From contig NZ_CP022188.1 of NCBI RefSeq assembly GCF_003111665.1, positions 2,790,001 to 2,854,000 on the forward strand: a stretch of DNA of 64,000 nucleotides. The letters are read 5' to 3'. Shown one piece after another: positions 39,352-47,632 of this stretch. Every line of letters starts with the position of its first letter. Positions within the stretch are counted from its first letter, which is position 1. The position numbers and the translations under genes are program-made. This stretch comes from Parazoarcus communis (GTDB taxonomy: Bacteria; Pseudomonadota; Gammaproteobacteria; Burkholderiales; Rhodocyclaceae). The notes under the pieces were generated by a model that had not been told where the DNA came from, made no database searches, and saw only the letters and a list, made by a program, of their open reading frames with translations.

Positions 39352-40344
39352 TCAGCCGAGCCGGAGCGTCGTGTTTCGCAGCGTTTCCGACGGTAGTTCG
39401 CCAAACATCGCCTTGTAGTCCGAGGCGAAGTGGGACAGGTGCCAGAATCCCCATTTTGCAGCCACGTCTGCGACCGAAGTCGACACCGCAGGGGCCGCCT
39501 TGAGCGCTCTGCGCACGCCATTCAGGCGCAGCGCCCGCAGGAAGCTCACCGGGTTGAGGTTGAGTACGTCCTGAAAACTGTACTGCAGGGTGCGGCGCGA
39601 AACCCGGAGTTCGGCGCACAGGTCGGCGATGGTGAAGGGCTCCTCGATGTGCGCCTGCATGTATTCGCGGGTGCGCTCAACAACGAGTTGCCGGGCACGG
39701 CATGACGGGGTGGAGCGATTCTCGAGCGCTGGCTTGATGGTGGATAGCAGGCTCCCGTAGACGGCCTGCTCAAGCGCTTTGCGCATTGCTGCATGCTTGA
39801 GCATCTCGGGCGTGGCGCGCAGGCTCGAAATCACGGTTCCGAGGAAATCCCGCAGCGCAGCGGCCTGCTCGGGTGAAGTCGGCAGAACCCGCTTGCCCTC
39901 GAGTTCGGCTTCGAGGTCGCGATGCTCGACCTGCAACGCGTAGTTGTTCAGTGCCTTGGCATCGGCCGTTACCCCGAGAATCTCCTGCAGTTTCGGCGTA
40001 CGGAAATCCATCTCTTCGCCGCCTTTGAGCGTCACGAACGAATTGATGTCGAGTATTTCTCCGCAGTACCAGCCATTGCCGTCGATCTCCACCGGTACGC
40101 CGAAGGTGCGCGACCCCTTCCAGCTCTGGCCAACTTCATGCACGGACTGGTTGGTCCGCTCGCGGAAGATCTGCAGACTCTCGAAACAGTATTCTTCGAA
40201 ATGCCCTGAAAAAGCGCCTGCAGTGAGCTGGTCGTACTGCTGTTTCCAGTTCCTGAGGCAGGACGCATGATCGTCCGCATCGTGCGTTGTGCGGCGCTGC
40301 GCACTGAAGGCTTCTTCTGCACCCGTGGAGGCGGAGGATGTCAT
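39352..40344 (-). CDS. AraC-family transcriptional regulator
   Basis: 330-aa regulator with a C-terminal double helix-turn-helix (about residues 225-325: FTIADLCAELRVSRRTLQYSF and VADVAAKWGFWHLSHFASDYKAMFGE in part). The N-terminal half (DADDHASCLRNWKQQYDQL, then IFRERTNQSVHE) resembles, from memory, EutR-type amine-related AraC regulators. Its ATG overlaps the stop codon of a small upstream ORF (ATGA), which supports this start over in-frame ATGs further up. It is divergent from aauB and is the best candidate for an aromatic-amine-responsive regulator of the aau cluster. Confidence 0.88.
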   Translation of the reverse strand: MTSSASTGAEEAFSAQRRTTHDADDHASCLRNWKQQYDQLTAGAFSGHFEEYCFESLQIFRERTNQSVHEVGQSWKGSRTFGVPVEIDGNGWYCGEILDINSFVTLKGGEEMDFRTPKLQEILGVTADAKALNNYALQVEHRDLEAELEGKRVLPTSPEQAAALRDFLGTVISSLRATPEMLKHAAMRKALEQAVYGSLLSTIKPALENRSTPSCRARQLVVERTREYMQAHIEEPFTIADLCAELRVSRRTLQYSFQDVLNLNPVSFLRALRLNGVRRALKAAPAVSTSVADVAAKWGFWHLSHFASDYKAMFGELPSETLRNTTLRLG

Positions 40345-40601
40345 GCGTTCGGTACTCCGCTCGGGCGAAAGGATCTGCTCTCGAAGCACCATTTGTGCCA
40401 TGCCAATGGCAAGGCATCGGCCAACTGCATGCAGTCCTGAAGGCTGGATGGCGCCTTGAGGTAAGGGCTTTGCCGCAAGGCGGTCAAGGTGGGCCGGGTC
40501 TTGTTGCCGAGGCGCCAGTCCGTGCGACGTGAGCTGCGGGTGGACGGGTCGCGCACGATGAGCTCGCCGTCTGCGCGGACGGCGAGTGCAGGATGCTCCA
40601 T
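40341..40601 (-). CDS. Small hypothetical protein upstream of the AraC regulator
   Basis: An 86-residue open frame whose stop codon overlaps the AraC start as ATGA, a layout of translational coupling. A purine-rich GGGAAGAGAG lies before its ATG. The sequence (VRADGELIVRDP, then WRLGNKTRPTLTALRQSPYLKA in part) looks like a normal soluble protein, with no signal or membrane helix. I do not recognise a family. It could also be a leader ORF that sets the level of the regulator, or spurious. Confidence 0.45.
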   Translation of the reverse strand: MEHPALAVRADGELIVRDPSTRSSRRTDWRLGNKTRPTLTALRQSPYLKAPSSLQDCMQLADALPLAWHKWCFESRSFRPSGVPNA

Positions 40602-40993
40602 GGTCAGTCTCTCTTCCCCGTGAATCAGGAATATTTATCGTTATATAAAGCAATGTGTTTTAAGACTAAACCGAATTTTCGCGCTTGAAAACCACTTTCT
40701 GTTCGCGCCCGAAGTTTTCTCGGGGCGCGCCATGATGGTGCGCTGCACTATCACTTTGGGGGCGTCGCCCCCTCGTCTTCAGCCGAATCGGGCTTTGCCG
40801 TTTTCGGTTACCGGGCTGTTCCTGTCTCGTCCCAGAATCCGCTCACCCCGTCATTTTGATCTGGATCAAATCTGACGGTGATGAGAAGCGGGTCCGGCTG
40901 GTTGCAAAAACCGGTCGGGCAATACGAGAAACGCCGGCGATCACCAGGGTCCGTTCGCGAGACCAGGTGTGCCGGGTTGCAAGGAGCTCAGTC
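40602..40993. other. Divergent control region between the AraC unit and aauB
   Basis: About 390 bases without a supported gene. The left 80 bases are AT-rich against the window average (ATATTTATCGTTATATAAAG at 40630-40650) and probably hold the promoter of the small ORF and araC. The right half holds an FNR/ANR-type box (40856-40869) and the aauB ribosome site. AraC-type direct half-sites are expected here, but I could not pick a convincing pair by eye. Confidence 0.6.
40856..40869 (+). promoter_or_regulatory. FNR/ANR-type box upstream of aauB
   Basis: TTGATCTGGATCAA matches TTGAT-N4-ATCAA without mismatch, and the symmetry extends one more base on each side. It lies 125 bases upstream of the aauB GTG. 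No good -10 is found at class II spacing (40892-40897), so an activator site at a more distant position or a repressor role must be considered. Confidence 0.65.
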
Positions 40994-40996
40994 GTG
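40981..40996 (+). promoter_or_regulatory. Ribosome site that sets the GTG start of aauB
   Basis: AAGGAG at 40981-40986 lies 7 bases before GTG 40994-40996. This decides the start: an in-frame upstream ATG at 40856 lies inside the FNR-type box and has no ribosome site. Confidence 0.8.
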
Positions 40997-42148
40997 GTTC
41001 GATATCGCGCCCTGAAGACCTGCGCGGCCGCATTGCTGATTGCCCTGTCGGGTGCATCCGCAAACGCCGAGCTGGCCGTGGAAATTCCCTCGGTGGAGAA
41101 GCTTGCGCCACCCGATCCCTACCGCATTTACCTGTCCGATATCGCGATCAACCACATCGTCGATGGACGTCTGCATGTGCTCGACGGCAAGAACATGAAG
41201 TACCTCGGCGTGATCGCTGCCGGCTATGCCGGGCAGGCTGTGTTGTCGGCAGACCGCAGCGAGGTCTATGTCGCGACCACCTACTACTCGCGGCTGTCGT
41301 CAGGCGAGCGCACCGATACGGTGGACATCCATGATGCGCAGACGCTGGTGAAGACCGGCGAGATCGTGATTCCGCCCATTCATGCGCAATCCCTGCATTA
41401 CAAGGGCACCATCCGCACCTCCGCCGATGGGCGCTGGCTGTACGTGCTCAATGCCACCCCAGCGATATCGGTGACGGTCATCGATCTGAAAGCGCGCAGC
41501 GTGATGTCGCAGATTGATCTGCCCGGGTGCTGGATCCTGCTGCCTGCCGAGTCGGTTTCCAACCGCTTCTCCACCATTTGCGGCGACGGCACCATGCTCA
41601 CCGTAAGTCTCGACGACAAGGGGCAGGCGGTCGATCAGCAGCGCAGCGCCAAGTTCTTCGATCCCGACATCGATCCCATCTTCATCCACGGTGAGCAGGA
41701 CGGCGATACCTATCGCTTCGTGTCCTACGGCGGCGATATCTACACGGCACACCTTGGCGCTGCGGTCGCCACCTTCGACCCCAAGTGGTCGCTGCTCACG
41801 GCCGCCGAACGCAAGGCGGGCTGGCGCCCTGGCGGCTACCAGTTGCTGGCCCAGCACAACGCCAGCGGGCGCGTATTCGTCGGCATGCATGACGGCGCCA
41901 AGGCAGGCAGCCACAAGTACCCGGCCAAGGAGATCTGGGGCTTCGATCTGAAGACGCAGAAGCGTGTGACGCGGGCGCCGGGCAGCAACGCGATCGCACT
42001 GGCGGTGAGCAAAGGCGACAAGCCCCGGCTCTTTGCCTATGACGGCGTCACCGGCGCAATGGCCGCCTACGATGCCAGCGCAGCGCTGAAGCTGATTGGT
42101 CGCATGGAAGGCGTCGGCGTGACACCGACCATGATGGAGCTGCACTGA
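40994..42148 (+). CDS. aauB: Aromatic amine dehydrogenase large (heavy) chain
   Basis: Beta-propeller subunit of the periplasmic TTQ enzyme that oxidises primary aromatic amines (such as tyramine, phenylethylamine, tryptamine) to aldehydes with release of ammonia. The 384-aa product, started at GTG 40994, has a signal peptide (AAALLIALSGASANA, cleavage near residue 25). Motifs shared with known large chains are GCWILLP, FSTICGDGTMLT, FVSYGGDIYTA and WRPGGYQL. The heavy chain alone does not separate aromatic from methylamine dehydrogenase; the light chain does. It overlaps aauE by one base. Confidence 0.92.
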   Translation: MVRYRALKTCAAALLIALSGASANAELAVEIPSVEKLAPPDPYRIYLSDIAINHIVDGRLHVLDGKNMKYLGVIAAGYAGQAVLSADRSEVYVATTYYSRLSSGERTDTVDIHDAQTLVKTGEIVIPPIHAQSLHYKGTIRTSADGRWLYVLNATPAISVTVIDLKARSVMSQIDLPGCWILLPAESVSNRFSTICGDGTMLTVSLDDKGQAVDQQRSAKFFDPDIDPIFIHGEQDGDTYRFVSYGGDIYTAHLGAAVATFDPKWSLLTAAERKAGWRPGGYQLLAQHNASGRVFVGMHDGAKAGSHKYPAKEIWGFDLKTQKRVTRAPGSNAIALAVSKGDKPRLFAYDGVTGAMAAYDASAALKLIGRMEGVGVTPTMMELH

Positions 42149-42699
42149 TGGACGCCCTTGCCATCGACCCGGTGCTGGCGCGTGCCTGTGGCGCCGCACT
42201 GGCGGTCATCCTGATCGTGGGGGCGTGGCAGAAGCTGCGCGACCTGGTGGTGTTCGAGGCTTCGGTCGAGCTGTACCGGCTGCTGCCCGAATCGCTCGTG
42301 CCGCTGTTTGCCCGTCTGTTTCCGGTGCTTGAAGCGATGGCCGGCGTCGCGCTGCTGTTCGATGCGTCACGTCCGCTGGGCCTTGTACTCGGCGTGCTCG
42401 TGCTCGGCAGCGCAACGGCCGGCGTCGCAATCAATGTTGCCCGCGGTCACACCGAGATCGACTGCGGTTGCGGCGGTGCCGAAGGCCACACGCGCCTGTC
42501 CTGGCTGCTCGTGGCGCGCAATGCGGTGCTTCTGGGCCTGCTTGTGGTCGGCGCACAACTCGGCACCGATCGCGGCCTGGTGTGGATCGACTACCTCTCC
42601 GTTGCCGGCGGCACCCTGATGCTGCTCACCCTTTACGCGGCAGCCAACCAGCTGCTCGCAAACCAACCCCATCTCGCCCAAATGAGGAGCGGATCATGA
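42148..42699 (+). CDS. aauE: MauE/AauE-family membrane protein for amine dehydrogenase maturation
   Basis: 183-aa inner-membrane protein with four predicted helices and a Cys106-x-Cys108 pair in DCGCGG. MauE-type proteins are needed, with MauD, for correct formation of the light chain and its six disulfides in studied organisms. It sits between the heavy-chain gene and aauD, the conserved B-E-D-A order, with one-base and 4-base overlaps to its neighbours. Confidence 0.9.
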   Translation: MDALAIDPVLARACGAALAVILIVGAWQKLRDLVVFEASVELYRLLPESLVPLFARLFPVLEAMAGVALLFDASRPLGLVLGVLVLGSATAGVAINVARGHTEIDCGCGGAEGHTRLSWLLVARNAVLLGLLVVGAQLGTDRGLVWIDYLSVAGGTLMLLTLYAAANQLLANQPHLAQMRSGS

Positions 42700-43298
42700 A
42701 TGAAGCCCTGATGATTTCGAACGTCCTGTTGTGGATTGCGGTGCTTGCCGCACTGGTCGGACTGTTTGCCCTGGCGCGGCAGATTGGTGTGCTCTACGAG
42801 CGTGTTGCACCGATGGGCGCGCTGATGCTCGATACCGGCCCGCAGGTGGGTGAGGCCGCACCGGTGTTCGATCTCCCGCACCTCACCAATAGCCGCGATC
42901 GCATCTCGCTCGGCCTGCCCGGTGACAAGAGCACGCTGCTGTTCTTCCTGTCGCCGACCTGCCCGGTGTGCAAGAAGCTGCTGCCGATCCTGCGCTCGGC
43001 CAATCAGACCGAGCGCAGCTGGATGCGGGTGGTGCTCACCTCGGATGGCGAGCAGCCGGAACACCTCGCCTTCTACGACAAGGCCGGGCTGCAGGACTTC
43101 CCCTATGCGCTCTCGCGCGAGCTCGGCATTGCCTATCGAGTGGCAAAGCTCCCGTATGCGGTGCTGATCAACGAGCAGGGCCGGATCGCCGCCAAGGGGC
43201 TGGTCAACTCCCGCGAGCAGCTCGAAAGCCTTTTCACCGCCAAGGAAATGGGTGTGGCCTCGGTACAGGCCTACCTCGATCAGCCGGGCAAGGCCTGA
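42696..43298 (+). CDS. aauD: MauD/AauD thioredoxin-like disulfide maturation protein
   Basis: 200-aa periplasmic protein anchored by an N-terminal helix (residues about 7-27), with a thioredoxin-like domain and the active-site motif Cys89-Pro-Val-Cys92 in SPTCPVCKK. It is expected to help form the disulfide bonds of the light chain. A GAGGAG ribosome site precedes ATG 42696, which overlaps the aauE stop. The light-chain gene follows after 25 bases. Confidence 0.92.
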   Translation: MNEALMISNVLLWIAVLAALVGLFALARQIGVLYERVAPMGALMLDTGPQVGEAAPVFDLPHLTNSRDRISLGLPGDKSTLLFFLSPTCPVCKKLLPILRSANQTERSWMRVVLTSDGEQPEHLAFYDKAGLQDFPYALSRELGIAYRVAKLPYAVLINEQGRIAAKGLVNSREQLESLFTAKEMGVASVQAYLDQPGKA

Positions 43299-43323
43299 TT
43301 CCGAAGAGACAAGGAGAACGCAA

Positions 43324-43860
43324 ATGAAATGGCTGGATGAATTCTTCGAACGCAAGACGCGCAAGGTTGCGCAAAGCGCCTCACGGCGCAGCGCATTGAT
43401 CGGCATCGGCAAGCTGCTTGTCGGTTCGGCCTTCGTGCTGCCGGTGCTGCCTTTCGATCGCACGGCCCAGGCTGCAGGCGCCACCGCGTCCAAGAAGACG
43501 GCGGGCAAGTTGCCGACCGATCAGGACTGCGAATACTGGCGCTACTGCGCACAGGACGGCTACCTGTGCAACTGTTGCGGCGGCACCGCGTCGAGCTGCC
43601 CGCCGGGTACCGAGGCGTCGAAGGTGTCGTGGATCGGCACCTGTCATAACCCCGAGGACGGCAAGGACTACCTCATCAGCTACAACGATTGCTGCGGCAA
43701 GACCTCCTGCGGGCGTTGCTTCTGCAACACCAACGAACGCGAGATGCCGGGCTACCGCATGGGCCTGCATAACGACATCAACTGGTGCATGGCCAACGAC
43801 TCGACGATGTTCCACTGCACGATGGCCACGGTGGTCGGCCTGGCAGACGTCAAGAGCTGA
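43324..43860 (+). CDS. aauA: Aromatic amine dehydrogenase small (light) chain carrying TTQ
   Basis: 178-aa catalytic subunit. The two tryptophans that form tryptophan tryptophylquinone are present: Trp103 (SWIGTC) and Trp154 (NDINWC), as are the aspartates equivalent to Asp32 and Asp76 of the Paracoccus enzyme (Asp78 in QDGYLC, Asp122 in YNDCCG) and the dense Cys pattern. Stretches such as SWIGTCHNP and DGKDYLISY match Alcaligenes faecalis aromatic amine dehydrogenase as I recall it, not methylamine dehydrogenase. A long leader with twin Arg (SRRSALIGIG) indicates Tat-type export. The protein becomes functional only after TTQ synthesis; a mauG-like gene is not in the window. Confidence 0.95.
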   Translation: MKWLDEFFERKTRKVAQSASRRSALIGIGKLLVGSAFVLPVLPFDRTAQAAGATASKKTAGKLPTDQDCEYWRYCAQDGYLCNCCGGTASSCPPGTEASKVSWIGTCHNPEDGKDYLISYNDCCGKTSCGRCFCNTNEREMPGYRMGLHNDINWCMANDSTMFHCTMATVVGLADVKS

Positions 43861-43868
43861 GGGCGGAC

Positions 43869-44333
43869 ATGAACAGGCTGCTTGCGGCGGGTCGGACAGG
43901 CGTACTGGTTTGGGCCGCACTGCTGGGTGCTTCCCTGACAGCAGGCGCAGCGCACGCGTCCGAAGCGGGTAAGGCGCGCTACCAGTACATCCTGAATTGT
44001 GCGGGTTGCCATCAGGCCGACGGCAGTGGCGCGAAGTCAGGCGGTGTTCCGACCATGCGCGGGCAGATCGGGCACTTTGCCGGCATTCCGGAGGGGCGCG
44101 ACTTTCTGGTGAAGGTGCCCGGCACTTCGAACTCGGCATTAAACAATGCCGATATCGCCCGCATGTTGAACTGGATGCTGCAGGCATTTTCCGCAGAAAC
44201 GCTGCCTGCCGATCTGGCGCCATACACCGAAGCCGAAGTTTCCCGTTTGCGCAGTCAGCCGCTGAGTGACGTCAGCGCCGCCCGGCGCGCCATCGTCAGC
44301 AAGCTGGCAGAGCGTGGGGTTCGCATCGAGTAG
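43869..44333 (+). CDS. Periplasmic monoheme c-type cytochrome
   Basis: 154-aa protein with a signal peptide (cleavage near AHA-S, residue 30) and one heme motif Cys44-x-x-Cys47-His48; Met63 in PTMRGQ is a candidate distal ligand. It starts 8 bases after aauA. By position it is the likely electron acceptor of the amine dehydrogenase or the next carrier. No azurin or amicyanin gene is nearby. Confidence 0.88.
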   Translation: MNRLLAAGRTGVLVWAALLGASLTAGAAHASEAGKARYQYILNCAGCHQADGSGAKSGGVPTMRGQIGHFAGIPEGRDFLVKVPGTSNSALNNADIARMLNWMLQAFSAETLPADLAPYTEAEVSRLRSQPLSDVSAARRAIVSKLAERGVRIE

Positions 44334-44382
44334 GGGCCGGTGCAGATCGATTCTTCTTTCTACCTTGTAAGGACCGAGCAAC

Positions 44383-45762
44383 ATGGACAAAACGACAAGA
44401 AATCCGATGCGCCCTGCAGTTCTGGCGCTGTTGATTGCAGGTTTGCTGGGCAGTGGCCTGAGCCATGCGGCCCCAACCGACGCCGAAGTGGCCAGTCTGG
44501 GAAAGACGCTGACCCCGATTGGTGCCGAGGCGGGCAAGAATGCAGATGGCAGCATTCCCGCCTGGACCGGGGGCATGACGCAGGTTCCGGCGGGCTGGAA
44601 GGCGGGCAGTGTTGATCCGTACAAGGACGACAAGCCGCTGTTTTCAATCGACGCTTCGAACGTGGACAAGCATGCGGACAAGTTGTCGCCCGGCCAGCTC
44701 GCACTGATCAAGGCCTACAAGGGCTACCGCATGGACATCTACCCTAGCCGGCGCAGTTGTCCGGTGCCGGATGTGGTCGCCCAGCAGACAAAGAAGAACG
44801 CGAGCGCGGCGAAACTCGGTGCCGATGGCTGGCAGCTCGAGCAGGTGCTCGGCGGCGGCATCCCGTTTGCCATCCCCAAGACCGGGGCCGAGGCGATGTG
44901 GAACTACAAGCTGCGCTATACCGGAATGGGGCGCAGGGCGCAGATCTCGGCCCTGTTGCCGGACAAGGATGGCGGCTACTCCGAGAACAAGCAGTGGGCC
45001 TTCGAGCTCTATCCGTTCAACGATCCTGCGGTCACCGGGCCGGCCGATGTCGAAGGGGTCGAATCGATGCTGCTGTACGAAGTCCTGTCCCCCGCATCGC
45101 GTGCGGGTGAGGGCTATCTGATTCATGCCTACCTCGACAAGCCGCAAGACGCCTGGATCTACTTCCCCGGTCAGCGTCGCGTGCGCCGCTCGCCAACCTT
45201 TGCTTACGACAACCCGATTGCGGGTTTCGACAACCTGTATTTCGTGGACCAGATCAACGTCTTCACCGGCGCGCTCGACCGCTACGACTACAAGCTCGTC
45301 GGCAAGAAGGAGATGTTCGTTCCGTACAACTCCTACAAGCTGATCGACAAGAAGAACAAGTTCAAGGATATGGTCGGCCCGGACTACGTCAATCGTGACT
45401 TCATGCGCTACGAGCCGCACCGCGTATGGGTGGTCGAGGCCACGGTGAAAGCCGACAAGCGCCACTCCTTCGCCAAGCGCGTGTTCCACTTCGATGAGGA
45501 CTCCTGGGCACTGCTGCAGGTCGACATGTACGACGCCAAGGGCAATCTGTGGCGGGTACAGGAGGGCAGCCTGTGGGCGGCACCCGATGTCGGTGCCTGC
45601 ATCACCTATGAAACCCAGATGTATGACCTCGTCGCCCGACGCTACGTGGTGGACAACTGGACGGCCGAAGGCGAAGTCATCGACCTGACCGCGGCGAAGG
45701 AGGGGCGTATCAACCAGGCCACCTTCAGCCCCGACCAGATGCGTCGCCGCGGCGAGCGCTGA
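44383..45762 (+). CDS. DUF1329 family periplasmic/outer-membrane protein
   Basis: 459-aa protein with a signal peptide (LLIAGLLGSGLSHAA, cleavage near residue 30). The family signature is visible in the segments PNGAEAG-like ITPIGAEAGKNADGSIPAWTGG (in part), WIYFPGQRRVRRSPTFAYD and FVPYNSYKL. DUF1329 proteins are thought to have a LolA/LolB-like lipid-handling fold; their role is not established. They occur next to DUF1302 genes, as here. Confidence 0.88.
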   Translation: MDKTTRNPMRPAVLALLIAGLLGSGLSHAAPTDAEVASLGKTLTPIGAEAGKNADGSIPAWTGGMTQVPAGWKAGSVDPYKDDKPLFSIDASNVDKHADKLSPGQLALIKAYKGYRMDIYPSRRSCPVPDVVAQQTKKNASAAKLGADGWQLEQVLGGGIPFAIPKTGAEAMWNYKLRYTGMGRRAQISALLPDKDGGYSENKQWAFELYPFNDPAVTGPADVEGVESMLLYEVLSPASRAGEGYLIHAYLDKPQDAWIYFPGQRRVRRSPTFAYDNPIAGFDNLYFVDQINVFTGALDRYDYKLVGKKEMFVPYNSYKLIDKKNKFKDMVGPDYVNRDFMRYEPHRVWVVEATVKADKRHSFAKRVFHFDEDSWALLQVDMYDAKGNLWRVQEGSLWAAPDVGACITYETQMYDLVARRYVVDNWTAEGEVIDLTAAKEGRINQATFSPDQMRRRGER

Positions 45763-45789
45763 CCCGACCCCAGACCCAAGGAGACTTCC

Positions 45790-47574
45790 ATGAAGACACA
45801 GACGATTTCACATCGTCGGGCGGCGTTCGCCCTCGCTCCCTCAACCCTTGCGCTCGCGGTGGCCGCGACATTGTGGGCACCAAGCAGTCATGCCTTTCGT
45901 TTCGGCTCGGAGGAAGGCCTGTCGGGCGCTTTTGACAGTACGGTGTCCTTCGGTGTGAGCGCCCGCACTTCGTCTGCCGGCTGCTCCACGCTGGGCAACG
46001 ACAGCGGGGGGTGCAACAACGGCACCAACAACGACCTGTCGAACGTCTACAGCCTGGCCAAGGGTACCGGCTACGCCAATGCAGACTTCAACTTTACCAA
46101 CTTCGATGACGGTAATCTGAACTACAAGAAGGGCGATGTGTTCTCGGCTGCGCTGAAGGGCACGCACGATCTCGCCCTGAAGTACCCCGGCGGCTGGAGC
46201 GCGCTGGCCCGCTTTACCTGGTTCAATGACTTCAAGGCCGACGATACCCGCCGCACCGACGTCGCTGGCGAAGCGTCCGGTGACGTGACCCTGCTCGACG
46301 CCTGGGTGGCGAAGAGCTTTTCCATCGGTGATCAGTACGGCAAGGTCAAGCTCGGCAACCAGGTGATCTCCTGGGGAGAGGACATCTTCATCCTCGGTGG
46401 TGTGAACCAGATCAACGCGATCGACCTGCAGAAGTTCCATGTTCCGGGCACGCAGTTGAAGGAGATCTTCATCCCGGCGCCGATGCTGTCCGGTTCCTTC
46501 GGCATCACCGAGTCGCTGGGCATGGAGGCCTACTACCAGTTCGGCTGGAACAGCTTCAAGTTCGACCCCTCCGGTACCTTCTTCTCTGCGGCCGACGTGC
46601 TGGGCAAGGGGCGGCGCGTCGCCTACCTGCCGACGTCGATCTGTAACGATTTCGGTATTCCGGGGCCCTGTGGCGACAGTTCCGGCCTGACCGACGCGCA
46701 GATGCTCGCCAACGGCACGGCAGTCCCCTATGTCGGCACCGAGAAGCCGCGTGACAGCGGCCAGTACGGGGTGAACTTCCGCTACAACGCGGAAGAGATT
46801 GATACCGAGTTTGCCTTCACCTATCAGCGCTACCACGACAAGCTGCCCTTCCTCGGTTTCACCGGCAATCGCAGTGGCGCGGTGACCGGCTATTACGTCG
46901 CCTACGGCGAGGACAAGGATCTCTACGCGATCTCGGCCAACACCAAGCTGCTGAACGTGGCGGTGGGCGCGGAGCTGTCCTACCGTCCGCGCGACAGCGT
47001 CGGTATCGACCCGACCGTACCCTTCGGCTCGATCTTCGGCGGCAGCTACGACAAGAACAGCGTGTACGACGTGGGCAGCCATCCGGGCTTTGTGGAAGAA
47101 GAGAAGTATCAGTTCCACCTGACCGGCTTCTACACCTTCTCGCACAACGACCCCCTGGGTGGTCTGGCCAAGGCCGTCGGCGCCAGCGATGGCTTCATTC
47201 TCACCGAAGCGGCCGTCACCCATTACCCGGGCCTCGACCGCAGCGGACGCACGCCTTACTTCCTGCCTGACTACTCGCTGCCGGACAAGACGTCGTGGGG
47301 CTACGTGTTCGAGATGGGCCTGAACTACCCCAACGCCTTTGGCAGCGGGGTGACGCTGACGCCGCAGATCGACTGGTATCACGACGTCTCGGGCACCAGC
47401 CCGAACGCGATTCCCTTTGTCGAGGGGCGCAAGGCGCTCACGCTTTCCTTGTTCGCGAACTACCGCGATGCGTGGAAGGGGGCCATCCAGTGGGTGAACT
47501 TCCATGGAGGCGGTGCCAACAACCTGATGCGTGATCGCGACTTCATTTCCGCGAGCATTTCCTACTCGTTCTGA
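45790..47574 (+). CDS. DUF1302 family outer-membrane beta-barrel protein
   Basis: 594-aa protein with a signal peptide (cleavage near SHA-F, residue 36). The mature part alternates polar and aromatic residues and ends in SISYSF, with terminal Phe, a classic outer-membrane barrel ending. Repeated phrases such as YGKVKLGNQVISWGEDIFI and WGYVFEMGLNYPNAFG are family hallmarks. It is likely a porin or secretion-related barrel for hydrophobic or aromatic compounds. AAGGAG lies 7 bases before the ATG. Confidence 0.88.
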   Translation: MKTQTISHRRAAFALAPSTLALAVAATLWAPSSHAFRFGSEEGLSGAFDSTVSFGVSARTSSAGCSTLGNDSGGCNNGTNNDLSNVYSLAKGTGYANADFNFTNFDDGNLNYKKGDVFSAALKGTHDLALKYPGGWSALARFTWFNDFKADDTRRTDVAGEASGDVTLLDAWVAKSFSIGDQYGKVKLGNQVISWGEDIFILGGVNQINAIDLQKFHVPGTQLKEIFIPAPMLSGSFGITESLGMEAYYQFGWNSFKFDPSGTFFSAADVLGKGRRVAYLPTSICNDFGIPGPCGDSSGLTDAQMLANGTAVPYVGTEKPRDSGQYGVNFRYNAEEIDTEFAFTYQRYHDKLPFLGFTGNRSGAVTGYYVAYGEDKDLYAISANTKLLNVAVGAELSYRPRDSVGIDPTVPFGSIFGGSYDKNSVYDVGSHPGFVEEEKYQFHLTGFYTFSHNDPLGGLAKAVGASDGFILTEAAVTHYPGLDRSGRTPYFLPDYSLPDKTSWGYVFEMGLNYPNAFGSGVTLTPQIDWYHDVSGTSPNAIPFVEGRKALTLSLFANYRDAWKGAIQWVNFHGGGANNLMRDRDFISASISYSF

Positions 47575-47583
47575 TGCGCAGTG

Positions 47584-47614
47584 CCGGGGCCGGTTGTATC
47601 CGGTCCGGCCCCGG
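47584..47614 (+). other. Strong stem-loop between DUF1302 and MMPL genes
   Basis: A perfect 10-bp GC-only stem, CCGGGGCCGG / CCGGCCCCGG, with an 11-nt loop, lies in the 58-base gap, 18 bases before the next ATG. It lacks a T tract, so it probably modulates translation or stability rather than ending transcription. Confidence 0.6.
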
Positions 47615-47632
47615 ACCAATGGACTCCCCAAC

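Noticed and set aside
43324..43860. Methylamine dehydrogenase (mauA) instead of aromatic amine dehydrogenase
   Set aside because: The light-chain stretches around Trp103 and Asp122 match the aromatic enzyme of Alcaligenes faecalis as recalled, and the neighbouring aldehyde dehydrogenase fits arylacetaldehydes; no formaldehyde-handling genes are near.
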